From assembly GCA_026415195.1 (NCBI GenBank), contig JAOAHO010000003.1:24618-88617 (forward strand): DNA of 64,000 nucleotides, written 5' to 3'. Source of the DNA: Bacteroidia bacterium (GTDB taxonomy: Bacteria; Bacteroidota; Bacteroidia; B-17B0; Aurantibacillaceae). Positions 46,508-57,830 of this stretch are shown here, one piece after another (the stretch's first letter is position 1; every line of letters begins with the position of its first letter). Position numbers and translations under genes: made by a program. The notes under the pieces were generated by a model that saw only the letters and a list, made by a program, of their open reading frames with translations, ran no database searches and was not told the DNA's origin.

Positions 46508-48877
46508 ATGAGAAAAAATCTTTTTATTCTTTTACTATGCTTCCCTATTGCCCTTTGGCCCCAGTTTCAACTCATCCATCACAACCTCAGGCAAATCCCT
46601 CAAACCTATCAATGGAACCCAGCCCTTATTCCCCAATATAAATTCTATTGGGGAACAAACTTTGCCCCATATCCCTTTACGTTTGTACCTTTTTTTAATT
46701 CCTTTTATGCCAATAAAGGAACTGCAGGGCCTGCCTTACGAAGTTTTTTCACAACCCGGAACGATTCCGTAATGATCAATACCGATGCCTATAAATCTGC
46801 AAAGAAGATGAACTATACCCATTACAATACCGAATTGGGGATTTTCAGCTTCGGTTTCAGAAATAAAGAAAAAAATTATTTACATTTTTATTCAACTCTT
46901 AAAAACCATACCTGGTTCGGTATTCCAAAAGACCTGATGAAATTTATTTTTGAGGGAAATGCAGGAGTCAATGCCGGAAAAGAATTGAATCTGAGCTTGC
47001 GCTTAAACCATCATTCTTTCCTCGAGACCGGCTTTTCATTTGCAAGGGAAATCAAGCAAGACAAATTATTTGCCGGAGGCACTGTCAAGATTTACAATGG
47101 AATTGCCAACATTCAAACTAAAAAGAACAAAACTAAATTCATTACCCATGACACCGCCTATGAATATAATGCCCAATCGGATATTCTCATCAACGTCTCC
47201 TCCATTATAGAAACTCCTTATTTTCATAAGGATTCCCTGACACCTTTTGATACTGTGTATCCTAAGTACGATAATATCCTGAAAAATTTAGGAACCGGCA
47301 TAGATCTCGGGGTTAATTATGTACTCAATGATAAGTTGTCCTTTAATGCAGCCATCATTGATTTTGGCTTTATCCGATATAAAACCAATGCCCGAAACCT
47401 TTCTTTTAACGGAAACCTATACTTTCCCGGGATTGATATAAAGCCATATATTGGGGATAGCGTAGACTATGAAAAAGCCATCCAAAAAATGCTCGATTCA
47501 CTGGCTAAAAAATATGACTATACCATGGAATATAAACCCTATACCGTTTGGATGCCCTTACGCCTTAACCTTCAGGGGATTTATTCTTTGAATGATAAAC
47601 ACCAGTTATCTTTTTTGTCACAAACCATGCTTCTCGACAAAAAGATCAGAATGGCGGCATCTCTTGGTTATATATTTCGCCCCAACAGATGGTTCAATTT
47701 ATCATTGGCCTACCAACTGTACAATCGTTCCTATTCCAATCTGGGATTTGGATTTGCTGTTAATCTTGGTTTTCTGCAGTGGTATGTCATGACCGATAAT
47801 GTTTTTGGATTTACACGTTACACATCGATAAATTTTGATGGTTCTGAATTTAAAATACCCACGAGTAGGAATATAAATGTGCGCACCGGTTGCAACTGGA
47901 CTTTTGGTGCCAAACCTCCCGACCGTGACAAAGACGGTATTATCGATAAAAAAGACCTGTGTCCCAATGTTTTCGGACTGGCAGTATTTCAGGGATGCCC
48001 CGATACCGATAACGATTCCATACCCGACAAAGACGATGCCTGCCCGAAAGTGGCGGGTGTGAAATACCTGAAAGGGTGCCCCGACCGCGATGGGGATAAA
48101 ATCACCGATACACTGGATGCCTGCCCCGACGATCCTGGGCCTGAAGAATTCAAAGGGTGCCCCGACCGCGATGGGGATAAAATTATTGACAAAGAAGATG
48201 AATGTCCCGATACGCCCGGCTTAGCCGAATTCAAAGGGTGCCCCGATAAAGACGGCGACAAGATACCCGACAAGGATGATGCATGCCCCGATGATCCGGG
48301 TTTGGCCGAATTTAAAGGTTGCCCCGACAGGGATGGCGACAAAATCATCGACAAGGAAGATGCATGTCCTGATCAGTTCGGACTACCTGAATTTAAAGGA
48401 TGTCCGGACAAAGATGGTGATAAAATCATTGATAAAGAAGATGCTTGTCCGGAAGTGAAAGGTGTCAGGGAATACAAAGGTTGTCCGCCTCCGCCTCCGA
48501 AACTAACCGCCAAAGAACAAAAAATCATCCAACGTGCCTTCAGTAACCTGGAATTCGAAACAGGAAAAGACATTATAAGGAAAAAATCATATCCCTCGTT
48601 GAACGAACTTGCAGCCCTGATGAAGCAACATCCCGACTGGATCTTAACCCTTTCCGGACACACCGACAATCAGGGAACACCTGAATTTAACCTGGTGCTT
48701 TCCGAAAAACGATCCAAGGCTGTGAAGAATTATCTGGCAAAACAAGGAGTCAACCCTGATAATATGGTGACTGAATGGTTCGGCGACACCAGACCAATTG
48801 CCGACAATAAGACACCTCAAGGTCGCCAGAAAAACAGACGTGTAGAAATGAAAGTGAGCTTTAAAATAACGGAATAA
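46508..48877 (+). CDS. DUF5723 barrel protein with TSP3 repeats and OmpA domain
   Basis: A 789-residue outer-membrane protein. A signal peptide ends near LWPQ. Residues about 20-450 are a DUF5723-type region (NPALIPQYKFYWGTNFAPYP) with beta-barrel character. Residues about 470-660 are seven thrombospondin type 3 repeats of 27 residues (GCPDRDGDKIIDKEDECPD), which bind Ca2+. Residues about 680-789 are an OmpA-like domain (LSGHTDNQGTPEFNLVLSEK, then GRQKNRRVEM) that grips peptidoglycan. It is a structural link between outer membrane and cell wall. The Ca2+ repeats probably act as a rigid spacer. Confidence 0.9.
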   Translation: MRKNLFILLLCFPIALWPQFQLIHHNLRQIPQTYQWNPALIPQYKFYWGTNFAPYPFTFVPFFNSFYANKGTAGPALRSFFTTRNDSVMINTDAYKSAKKMNYTHYNTELGIFSFGFRNKEKNYLHFYSTLKNHTWFGIPKDLMKFIFEGNAGVNAGKELNLSLRLNHHSFLETGFSFAREIKQDKLFAGGTVKIYNGIANIQTKKNKTKFITHDTAYEYNAQSDILINVSSIIETPYFHKDSLTPFDTVYPKYDNILKNLGTGIDLGVNYVLNDKLSFNAAIIDFGFIRYKTNARNLSFNGNLYFPGIDIKPYIGDSVDYEKAIQKMLDSLAKKYDYTMEYKPYTVWMPLRLNLQGIYSLNDKHQLSFLSQTMLLDKKIRMAASLGYIFRPNRWFNLSLAYQLYNRSYSNLGFGFAVNLGFLQWYVMTDNVFGFTRYTSINFDGSEFKIPTSRNINVRTGCNWTFGAKPPDRDKDGIIDKKDLCPNVFGLAVFQGCPDTDNDSIPDKDDACPKVAGVKYLKGCPDRDGDKITDTLDACPDDPGPEEFKGCPDRDGDKIIDKEDECPDTPGLAEFKGCPDKDGDKIPDKDDACPDDPGLAEFKGCPDRDGDKIIDKEDACPDQFGLPEFKGCPDKDGDKIIDKEDACPEVKGVREYKGCPPPPPKLTAKEQKIIQRAFSNLEFETGKDIIRKKSYPSLNELAALMKQHPDWILTLSGHTDNQGTPEFNLVLSEKRSKAVKNYLAKQGVNPDNMVTEWFGDTRPIADNKTPQGRQKNRRVEMKVSFKITE
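47919..48485 (+). repeat. seven tandem 81-bp repeats coding TSP3 units
   Basis: The period is 81 bp (27 codons). Units near 48074 and 48155 share a long identical run starting GGGTGCCCCGACCGCGATGG; others diverge mostly at third positions. This is coding repetition, not a CRISPR array. Confidence 0.9.
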
Positions 48878-48931
48878 ATTTATTAAGCAAGGCTTTTTGT
48901 GTTTTTTTATAAAGAGGATTAACATTCATTT

Positions 48932-49702
48932 TTATCCTTCTGATTTAAGTAGTTCTTTCTCCAGTGTATTATATAATTGTTCTTTAGAAATATTTTCAAT
49001 ATGTACTCCCTTTCTGAAATAACTTATTTTTCCGGTTTGTTCACTTACGGTAATCACAATGGCATCGCTGATTTCGGTAATGCCGATGGCCGAACGGTGA
49101 CGCATCCCCCATTGTTGCGGGAGGTCGTCTCTCTCCGTTAACGGAAGAATGCATTTGGCTGCTACGATTCGGTTCGCAGTGATCACCACCGCTCCGTCGT
49201 GTAAAGGCGAGTTTTTGTAAAAAATATTTTCAAGCAATGAAGCACTCACCACGGCATCTACCCTGATTCCCGTTTGTACAACGTTTTTTAATTCATTCTT
49301 CACCGTGATCACCACCAAGGCACCGGTTTTGGTTCCCGACATCTGGACGCATGCCTCCACGATAGCACTGACGTCGGGAACTTCAAATTTTCCTGCCTGT
49401 GCAAATTGCCACAATTTGTTCTTCCCTTTGATCCAATCTTCCGAAAAAATAAAAATAAAAAATTTTCTTATTTCAGGATGAAAAAGAATAAACGCCAGGA
49501 TGATGCCGTATTGGGTGATGCTCTTCAACAATGGTCCCAACAAGACCATGTGCAGGGAATTTGCCAGCCACGAAAGCGGATATAAAAGCAAAAAACCAAT
49601 CAGGATGCGGAATGCCACCGTACCGCGGATCAGTTGATAAAATACATACACTATCCCGGCAAAAATCAGAATGTCGACTGTATGTATCCACCACGTCTTC
49701 AC
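48932..49702 (-). CDS. cdaA: diadenylate cyclase (CdaA-type)
   Basis: A 256-residue membrane enzyme that joins two ATP into c-di-AMP. Three N-terminal helices (about 5-75) precede the DAC domain, whose DGAVVI (near 169) and RHRSAIGITE (near 199) are the catalytic motifs. Length and architecture match CdaA. Its start overlaps the end of ppx by four bases, so it is the last gene of the sixA-ppk1-ppx-cdaA unit. In Firmicutes c-di-AMP governs K+ and wall homeostasis; in Bacteroidota its targets are poorly known. Confidence 0.95.
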   Translation of the reverse strand: MKTWWIHTVDILIFAGIVYVFYQLIRGTVAFRILIGFLLLYPLSWLANSLHMVLLGPLLKSITQYGIILAFILFHPEIRKFFIFIFSEDWIKGKNKLWQFAQAGKFEVPDVSAIVEACVQMSGTKTGALVVITVKNELKNVVQTGIRVDAVVSASLLENIFYKNSPLHDGAVVITANRIVAAKCILPLTERDDLPQQWGMRHRSAIGITEISDAIVITVSEQTGKISYFRKGVHIENISKEQLYNTLEKELLKSEG

Positions 49703-50601
49703 TTTAAAAGGTGGCGGTGTTTTTCATAAAGTTCGTGAATAATTCCGTCAGATAGCCCGATCTGAGGCACATATATTCTTTCAATTTCCGCCGTTCGCAT
49801 CACCTGTATGTATATTTTGCAGGCCGGTACGATCACATCCGCACGGTCGGGTTTCAGCAAAAATCGCTCCATACGCTCATCTAACGTATATCCGCTCATC
49901 AGCGTATAAAAATCCTTCAGCTTGCCCAGGGTAATATATTTGTTTTCTTTTTTGCCGATCATTTTAAACACTTTATTGATGTTCCCGCCCGAACCTATGG
50001 CATGTAAAGGAAAAATTCCCCGTGTATTTTTGTTAATCCAGTTCCGCATTTCCTCCCATTCTTCCGGCTTGTCCTTTTTATGCAGCATCCTGACGGTGCC
50101 GATATTAAATGAACGATAGGCATGTATTTTATTCTTGTGATAGATGCTGAGTTCCGTGCTTCCCCCGCCTACATCCACATATAAATAGGATTTTTCCTTG
50201 TCGAGTTTTTCTTCAATATGATTGGAAAATAAAAACTTGGCTTCCGAATTGCCGTCGATGATTTCAATATTTAATCCTGTGGCATTTTTGATTTTTTGAA
50301 TGACCTCGGGGCCGTTTTTAGCATCACGCATGGCACTGGTAGCCACGGCGCGGTAATCCAACACCCCATAAGAATCAATCAGTAATTTAAATGCCTGCAA
50401 CGTTTTCAAGAGGCGTGCGATTTTTTCCTCAGAAAGTTGATTGTGTACAAACACATCTTCACCTAACCTGACCGGCATTCTGATTAACTCCTCCTTCACA
50501 AATTCGGGTTTTCCGTCCACTTTAAAAACCCTTGAAAACAGAAGACGTACGGCATTACTGCCAATATCAACGGAAGCAAATAGCAAACTTTTATGCATCA
50601 T
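49699..50601 (-). CDS. ppx: Ppx/GppA family phosphatase
   Basis: A 300-residue member of the Ppx/GppA family, which hydrolyses polyphosphate chains or pppGpp. DIGSNAVRLLF is the first phosphate loop, LYVDVGGGSTELSIY the second, and HAIGSGGNINKVFK the adenosine-side motif. It is the short form, without the C-terminal HD-like domain of E. coli Ppx. It overlaps ppk1 by 11 bases, which supports a polyphosphate role, although GppA activity is possible. Confidence 0.92.
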   Translation of the reverse strand: MMHKSLLFASVDIGSNAVRLLFSRVFKVDGKPEFVKEELIRMPVRLGEDVFVHNQLSEEKIARLLKTLQAFKLLIDSYGVLDYRAVATSAMRDAKNGPEVIQKIKNATGLNIEIIDGNSEAKFLFSNHIEEKLDKEKSYLYVDVGGGSTELSIYHKNKIHAYRSFNIGTVRMLHKKDKPEEWEEMRNWINKNTRGIFPLHAIGSGGNINKVFKMIGKKENKYITLGKLKDFYTLMSGYTLDERMERFLLKPDRADVIVPACKIYIQVMRTAEIERIYVPQIGLSDGIIHELYEKHRHLLK

Positions 50602-52669
50602 GCTTTTTCAGGTAATCGAATATCGCAATTTGGCTGCGGATTCGCCTGGCATTCGGGGAAGCTTCCACATAAGGGTTTGACTGGTATTCGTCCACCACAC
50701 GCAACTTCACGTTATCGGACAATTGGATGTGAACAATGTCGCGTATAATTTTTTTCAAATGCCTGTCTTCCACCGGAACGGCCACTTCACTGCGGAAATC
50801 CATGTTGCGCGTCATCCAGTCGGCTGAAGTGATGTAAATTTTTTCTTTTCCATCGTTGGCAAAAATCAATACCCGGGCGTGTTCAAGAAATTTATCCACC
50901 AAACTGTAGGCCCGTATATTTTCACTTACTCCCGGTATTCCGGGCACCAGCGAACACGATCCCCTGACCAATAACGTGATTTTTACTCCGGCATCCGAGG
51001 CTTCATAGAGTTTTTTTATCAGTTCCTTATCCACCAGATTATTCAACTTCAGAATGATATAAGCTTCTTTGCCTTCTCGTGCATTGCGTATTTCTTTATC
51101 CATCAGTTCCATTAACGAATCTCTCATATTAAACGGAGAAATGAATAATTTTTCAGTTTTGGGAATAATATAATTGTTCTGGTAGAAAACAAATACACTA
51201 TCTACATCACGACAAATTTTTTTATCGGCGGTAAGCAATGAGAAATCCGTGTATATGCGCGATGTTTTTTCATTAAAATTACCGGTTCCAATGTGGGCAA
51301 CGGAAAATTTTTTTCCCCTTACGTTTTGCTTGATAAGAAATAATTTGGAATGAACCTTTAAGCCGGGCACCCCAAATATCACTTTCACCCCGGCCTCTTT
51401 CAGTTTATTCGACCAATACAGATTGTTCTCTTCGTCGAAGCGGGCCTGCAATTCCACCACAGCCAAAACATCTTTTCCGTTTTTTGCAGCATTAATCAGG
51501 GCATTGGCGATATTCGAAGACTCCGCTAACCGGTAAAGCGTAATGTAAATGCTTTCTACGGACGGATCAATGGAGGCTTCGCGAAGGAGGTCGATAATAT
51601 GATTAAAATTATGGTACGGAAAATAAAAAAGCAAATCTTTTTTCTTTGCTATCTCCAGAATGGTTTGGTTACGGTTTTTTAATTCAGGATGATCAATCGG
51701 CGGTGTTTTTGGATAACGAAGGCTTGCAATGGGGATGTCCGGAAAATCAATGAAGTCCTTGAAATTATGATATCTGCCACCAGGAATGGCATCATCCATT
51801 TTCGACATGCCAAGCCTTCTGATAATGTAATTCAGCATGTCCGGTGGCATGTTCATATCATATACAAAACGTACCGGTTGGCCTTTCTTTCTCTCTTCCA
51901 GACTTTTTCTGATTTTTTCCAGGATCCCCTTGCCAAAATCCTGATCCATATCCAATTCGGCATCCCTGGTCAGCTTCACATTATAAGCCTCTGCAAAATC
52001 GTAACCCAACACGTCAAATATTTTATGCAGATTCAGTCGGATAACATCATCCAGCAATATAATGTAGTGTTTGTTACTTTTTTTAGGCAGCATCACAAAA
52101 CGCGTACAAGCTTGTACGGGAATTTCTATCAATGCATATTGCACGTTCCCACGTTGTTTTCCTTTTAACTTAACATAAAGGTAACTGGCCTTATCCTTCA
52201 TATAAGGAAAAGGCTTACTCTGATAAATCATCACAGGAAAAAGATGAGGCAGTACTTTTTCATTAAAATAACCAGAAAGAAATTCTTTTTGTTCCGATAT
52301 TAATTCTTTTTCCGATATAATATAAACATCTGATTTCTTAAGTTCCGACTTTACATTTTGATAAATTTTTTCAAACCGTTGTTGTTGATTTAATACTTTT
52401 TTAATTAAATCATTCAACAATATGCTCGGTTCAGTGCCCAGAATTTCCAAAGCCTTTGCCCCAATCTTCTTCAAACGTTTGATGGTTGCCACCCGAACCC
52501 GATAGAACTCATCACGGTTATTGCTGAAAATTCCCAAAAACTTCAGGCGTTCCAGCAACGGCACATTTTCGTCTTCAGCTTCCTGAAGCACGCGCTCATT
52601 GAAAGACAGCCAACTCATTTCACGGTTTATGTACCAAAACAATTTTTCTTTTTTTTGCGCTTTTGGCAT
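50591..52669 (-). CDS. ppk1: polyphosphate kinase 1
   Basis: A 692-residue kinase that polymerises ATP gamma-phosphate into polyphosphate. NREMSWLSFNERVLQEA opens the N domain; the head domain follows; KVHSKLFLIKQ (near 436) holds the autophosphorylated His, HIGTGNFNEKTSRIYTDFSL is the conserved stretch after it, and LEHARVLIFAND with ITSADWMTRNMDFR the second catalytic region. Length is normal. It lies between sixA (3 bases upstream) and ppx (overlapping). Confidence 0.96.
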   Translation of the reverse strand: MPKAQKKEKLFWYINREMSWLSFNERVLQEAEDENVPLLERLKFLGIFSNNRDEFYRVRVATIKRLKKIGAKALEILGTEPSILLNDLIKKVLNQQQRFEKIYQNVKSELKKSDVYIISEKELISEQKEFLSGYFNEKVLPHLFPVMIYQSKPFPYMKDKASYLYVKLKGKQRGNVQYALIEIPVQACTRFVMLPKKSNKHYIILLDDVIRLNLHKIFDVLGYDFAEAYNVKLTRDAELDMDQDFGKGILEKIRKSLEERKKGQPVRFVYDMNMPPDMLNYIIRRLGMSKMDDAIPGGRYHNFKDFIDFPDIPIASLRYPKTPPIDHPELKNRNQTILEIAKKKDLLFYFPYHNFNHIIDLLREASIDPSVESIYITLYRLAESSNIANALINAAKNGKDVLAVVELQARFDEENNLYWSNKLKEAGVKVIFGVPGLKVHSKLFLIKQNVRGKKFSVAHIGTGNFNEKTSRIYTDFSLLTADKKICRDVDSVFVFYQNNYIIPKTEKLFISPFNMRDSLMELMDKEIRNAREGKEAYIILKLNNLVDKELIKKLYEASDAGVKITLLVRGSCSLVPGIPGVSENIRAYSLVDKFLEHARVLIFANDGKEKIYITSADWMTRNMDFRSEVAVPVEDRHLKKIIRDIVHIQLSDNVKLRVVDEYQSNPYVEASPNARRIRSQIAIFDYLKKHDA

Positions 52670-52672
52670 AAA

Positions 52673-53170
52673 TCACTTTAATTCTGACGGAAATATTTTC
52701 TTTTCAAATTCAGGAGGAGAATCAACAAAATTTTTCCATTTATCGGTCTTGGAGTTAAAAATAAAAAGGCCGCAAGTGGGCACGTTGTCTATGGAATAAC
52801 CCAACATATTCACCGTATGGGTAATGGCAGAATTGTGCCCGAAAATCAGCACACAATTGTAATGATCGGAAATGTTTTTGATAAATGAAATATAGTTGGA
52901 ACTGGACAATTCATATAATTCTTCAAAAATCATGAACCTGGAATGATCCTGAAGGGAAAGGATATCGCGAAGGATGATGGAAGCAGTGGAATAAGCACGT
53001 GTGGCCGGACTGCAACATACCCCGTCGGGCTGAATTTTTTGTTTTTTCAGCCATGCATTAATGCGGTAGGCATCCATATACCCGCGGGCATTTAAAGGAC
53101 GATCGATATCCTTCACGAATGGATGGCTCCAATCGCTTTTTGCATGCCTGACGATGATAAGTGTCTTCAT
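52673..53170 (-). CDS. SixA-like histidine phosphatase
   Basis: A 165-residue single-domain phosphatase of the histidine phosphatase superfamily. IVRHAKSDW (8-14 for the RHAKSDW core) holds the catalytic His, RPLNARGYMDA the acidic/Arg pocket, SPATRAYSTA the second Arg, and IFGHNSAITHTVN the second His. SixA of E. coli removes phosphate from phosphohistidine of signalling proteins. First gene of the ppk1-ppx-cdaA run; whether it acts on a phosphohistidine, possibly that of Ppk1, is open. Confidence 0.85.
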   Translation of the reverse strand: MKTLIIVRHAKSDWSHPFVKDIDRPLNARGYMDAYRINAWLKKQKIQPDGVCCSPATRAYSTASIILRDILSLQDHSRFMIFEELYELSSSNYISFIKNISDHYNCVLIFGHNSAITHTVNMLGYSIDNVPTCGLFIFNSKTDKWKNFVDSPPEFEKKIFPSELK

Positions 53171-53239
53171 ATTTTGTGAATAAATATAATTGATGAAACT
53201 TTAACCAAATTTTAATTTTATTCTTAATCTTTTAACATT

Positions 53240-54469
53240 ATGGAGTTATCAACGCAAATCAAATGTCCGTCATGCGGCCATGTTTTTCCAATGTCGGAAG
53301 TAATCAAAAATGAAATTGACAGGGAAAAAGCCGAACTCAGGGAAAAATACACAAAAGAGAGGGAAAAACTGCTGAAAGCTCAGGAAGAATTAGAGAAATC
53401 TAAAGAAAACCTGAAGCAACAGGTCCAGGAGGAATTAAACAAAAAAAACCGGGAATGGTTGGAAGCCCAAATCAGGCTGATAAAAGAGCAAGCCGATAAA
53501 GACAAAGAGACCTTACAAAAATTATTGGAAGAAAGCAAGAAAAAACTCAATGAATCGAAGAAATTAGAATTAGATTATATGCGCCTTCAACAAAGTATGA
53601 AAGAAATGCAAGAAAATTTCAACCTTGAGATTGAAAAACAAAAATTGATTTTACAAAATGAACTGGAAGAAAAAATCAAGAAAAAAACCGAAGAGGAATA
53701 CCTTATAAAAATCAAGGAAATGGAATTGAAATTTGAATCGCAAAACAAACTGATAGATGAACTGAAAAAGAAATCGGAACAAGGAAGTATGCAACTGCAA
53801 GGCGAAGCCATGGAAGTGGCTTTGGAAGAAATTTTAAAAACGGCTTTTCCTTTCGATATCATTCAGGAAGTTCCGAAGGGTGTACGCGGCGCGGATTGCA
53901 TAATGGTAATCAGGAATACGCTGGGCCAGGAATGCGGCAAAATCGTTTTTGAAAGCAAGCGAACCAAAAACTTTTCACGTGAATGGATAGACAAATTAAA
54001 GGATGATCAACGTGCCATCGGAGCCGATATCAGTATTTTGGTAACCGATGTCTTTCCAAAAGAAATTGAACAATTCGGTTTTTATCATGGAATTTGGATT
54101 TGCCGTTTTCGCGAAGTGGTTCCGCTCACCTTTGCCCTTCGTGATAGGATCATCAGAGTTTTCGAAGCTCTGAAAAGCAGTGAAAATAAGGGCGAAAAAA
54201 TGACAATGTTATATAACTATCTTACCGGACCTGAGTTCCGCCAACAAATTGAAGCCATCACCGATGGATTTATGAAATTAAAGCAGGGAATCGACAAGGA
54301 ACGAGCGTTGATGGAAAAGCAATGGAAAGAACGCGAAAAACAAATAGAAAAAATTTTTCTGAACACCACACACCTGTATGGTTCCATTAAAGCCATCGCC
54401 GGAGATGCTGTTGGAAGCGTTAAATATCTTGACGAAAACGAAGATCCACCGTTACTTCCGGAGATTTAA
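53240..54469 (+). CDS. DUF2130 protein with zinc-ribbon and long coiled coil
   Basis: A 409-residue protein. IKCPSCGHVFPMSEVI at the N-terminus has a CxxC pair (9, 12). Residues about 25-185 are an almost pure Lys/Glu/Gln coiled coil. Residues about 190-409 are the DUF2130 domain with GADCIMVI, then KIVFESKRTKNFS. The spacing of Asp, then Glu-Ser-Lys, resembles a PD-(D/E)xK nuclease core, so the domain could cut DNA, as has been proposed for the similarly built RmuC proteins. This is inference. It is transcribed divergently from the sixA operon. Confidence 0.85.
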   Translation: MELSTQIKCPSCGHVFPMSEVIKNEIDREKAELREKYTKEREKLLKAQEELEKSKENLKQQVQEELNKKNREWLEAQIRLIKEQADKDKETLQKLLEESKKKLNESKKLELDYMRLQQSMKEMQENFNLEIEKQKLILQNELEEKIKKKTEEEYLIKIKEMELKFESQNKLIDELKKKSEQGSMQLQGEAMEVALEEILKTAFPFDIIQEVPKGVRGADCIMVIRNTLGQECGKIVFESKRTKNFSREWIDKLKDDQRAIGADISILVTDVFPKEIEQFGFYHGIWICRFREVVPLTFALRDRIIRVFEALKSSENKGEKMTMLYNYLTGPEFRQQIEAITDGFMKLKQGIDKERALMEKQWKEREKQIEKIFLNTTHLYGSIKAIAGDAVGSVKYLDENEDPPLLPEI

Positions 54470-54641
54470 AAGATTAACGAAATTTCAAATGATTTTTTAC
54501 TATTATCATACTCAAACAATTCCGAGAAAATACATGCTAAAAAATTGTTTTTTTTGTTTCTCAGATTTAATTTTTAATTCATACATTAGGCTTCAAAAAG
54601 ATTATTTCAATTAATTTTAGGAACATAGAACAGTTTCATTT

Positions 54642-55247
54642 TTAATTGCCGCAATTACAAGGCGGGCTGAACATGATTTTTGTATCGGGTAAAATGGCTT
54701 TCAGACGATCCTGTTTTTCCTTAGATATGGTAATGTTTCGTAAATCAAGGTACTTTAAATTCTGAAGGAACCTCATCGAAGCCGGAAATTCATCCAGATT
54801 GTTGTCCCAAAAATCGGCATATTCCAATTGCAATAACATTCCGAAAGAATAAGGCAAGGTATAAATTTCATTACGGCTGAAATCCACATACTTTAAATTC
54901 GCAAATTCCCCTATGGTTTTGGGAAGTGCTTCCAGTTTATTTTTCGACATTATTAAAAACTGTAATTTTTTTAGCTTTATGATACTGTCGGGGATTTCCT
55001 TAATTTGGTTTTTGCTAAGGTCTAGGTATTGTAAATTGGGCATTTCCAATATTTCCGCAGGAAATTTTTTTAATTTTTTTTTTCTAAGTACCAATTTTAC
55101 CACCGTATTTTTATCTTCTATAGCAGCTTTCAGGGAAGTATAAGGAGCCATGGCAGCCAAATGCAATGAATCGTATAAAGGAATTTGAGCTTTTATGAAT
55201 AAAAAACTTATAACGAAAAGGATTATTTTACCAAAAGTTCCCTGCAT
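54642..55247 (-). CDS. exported leucine-rich repeat protein
   Basis: A 201-residue protein with signal peptide (ends near KAQ). About five LRR units of 22-23 residues (PNLQYLDLSKNQIKEIPDSI, then KLQFLIMSKNKLEALPKTI) with the LxxLxLxxNxIxxIP pattern fill residues about 60-170. A Cys-containing end (SPPCNCGN) may be a cap or disulphide. LRR folds bind other proteins. The first codons overlap the end of ribF by 25 bases, so it is translated from the same transcript. Confidence 0.85.
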   Translation of the reverse strand: MQGTFGKIILFVISFLFIKAQIPLYDSLHLAAMAPYTSLKAAIEDKNTVVKLVLRKKKLKKFPAEILEMPNLQYLDLSKNQIKEIPDSIIKLKKLQFLIMSKNKLEALPKTIGEFANLKYVDFSRNEIYTLPYSFGMLLQLEYADFWDNNLDEFPASMRFLQNLKYLDLRNITISKEKQDRLKAILPDTKIMFSPPCNCGN

Positions 55248-56152
55248 ATGGCTATATCTTCTTTAATTCTTTCCGTCAGTTCCCGGAAATCGGAAAATTT
55301 CACTTCACATCTGATTCTTTCCACAAATTCCAATTTTAATCTTCTTCCATATAAATTACCGATATTTTCCGACAATAAGTGAGCTTCAATTTTAATTGCC
55401 TGTGAATTTGAAAAAGTGGGATTCGTTCCGATGTTAACGGCTGCCGGAATTTTTGAAAGTTCATTTTCTATGGTTGCCAGGCAGGCATAGACGCCGTTAG
55501 GAGGTAACAGCTTAAAAGGTTCTGTTCTGAGGTTTGCCGTGGGAAAACCAATTTTTTTTCCACGGTTTTCACCCTTAACCACAAATCCGCTAAGGGAATA
55601 TTGATACCCCAGCAAACGTGCTGCGTCTTTCAACATTCCTTCGCTAATGAACTTCCTTATCCTTGTTGAACTCACGGCAATAGCACCATCCTGCACGGGA
55701 TCCACCACCGTTAGCCCGACGGATAGCTTGCTTGACACTTTCTTTAACATCTCCACATCTCCTTCTCTGTTCTTTCCGAAACGATGGTCGTAGCCCACCA
55801 AAAGATGTCGTGCCTGCATTTTGTTCAGCAAAAACGACTCCACGTATTCCGTAGGCGACAATTCTGAAAATTCCTCCGTAAAGGGATAGGCAACAAATAA
55901 ATCCACTCCGAATTGTTCCAACAGAGAAATTTTTTCCTGAATGGTAGTTAACAACTGAACAGGCTTTCCCAAAACAATTCTGGGGTGAGGTTCAAAAGTC
56001 AACACGCAACTTGCCAGTTTTTTCTGAACAGAAATTTCCTTCAGTTTTTGCAGGATGGTTTGATGGCCAAGGTGCACCCCGTCGAATGTACCTATGGCTA
56101 CAGCAGTTGGCGTAAAAATTTCAAATTCCTGCTTTTGCAATACGGAAATCAC
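55223..56152 (-). CDS. ribF: bifunctional riboflavin kinase / FAD synthetase
   Basis: A 309-residue enzyme that makes FMN and FAD. The N-terminal adenylyltransferase half shows AIGTFDGVHLGHQTI (nucleotide loop), VGYDHRFGKNREG and SSTRIRK; the C-terminal kinase half shows GENRGKKIGFPTANL and NIGTNPTF. All expected motifs are intact and the length is usual. The upstream region to atpD (56153-56310) holds divergent promoters. Confidence 0.96.
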   Translation of the reverse strand: MISVLQKQEFEIFTPTAVAIGTFDGVHLGHQTILQKLKEISVQKKLASCVLTFEPHPRIVLGKPVQLLTTIQEKISLLEQFGVDLFVAYPFTEEFSELSPTEYVESFLLNKMQARHLLVGYDHRFGKNREGDVEMLKKVSSKLSVGLTVVDPVQDGAIAVSSTRIRKFISEGMLKDAARLLGYQYSLSGFVVKGENRGKKIGFPTANLRTEPFKLLPPNGVYACLATIENELSKIPAAVNIGTNPTFSNSQAIKIEAHLLSENIGNLYGRRLKLEFVERIRCEVKFSDFRELTERIKEDIAICRELLVK

Positions 56153-56256
56153 AGTTTACCCTGCAAAAATAGGATATTCATCATATGTATTTTTTTTAAA
56201 TAATAAGTTGCTTTTTTCCCATTTCATTTTTGAAAGTTTTTTCAATAAAAGGTTAA

Positions 56257-57816
<1,560 letters not shown>

Positions 57817-57830
57817 CCACTTGCCTACCT

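Noticed and set aside
47919..48485. Regular repeats as a possible CRISPR array
   Set aside because: The period is 81 bp in frame and encodes TSP3 units; there are no constant repeats with unique spacers.
48878..48931. Terminator after the DUF5723 gene
   Set aside because: Only a 4-bp stem before a T run; too weak to call.
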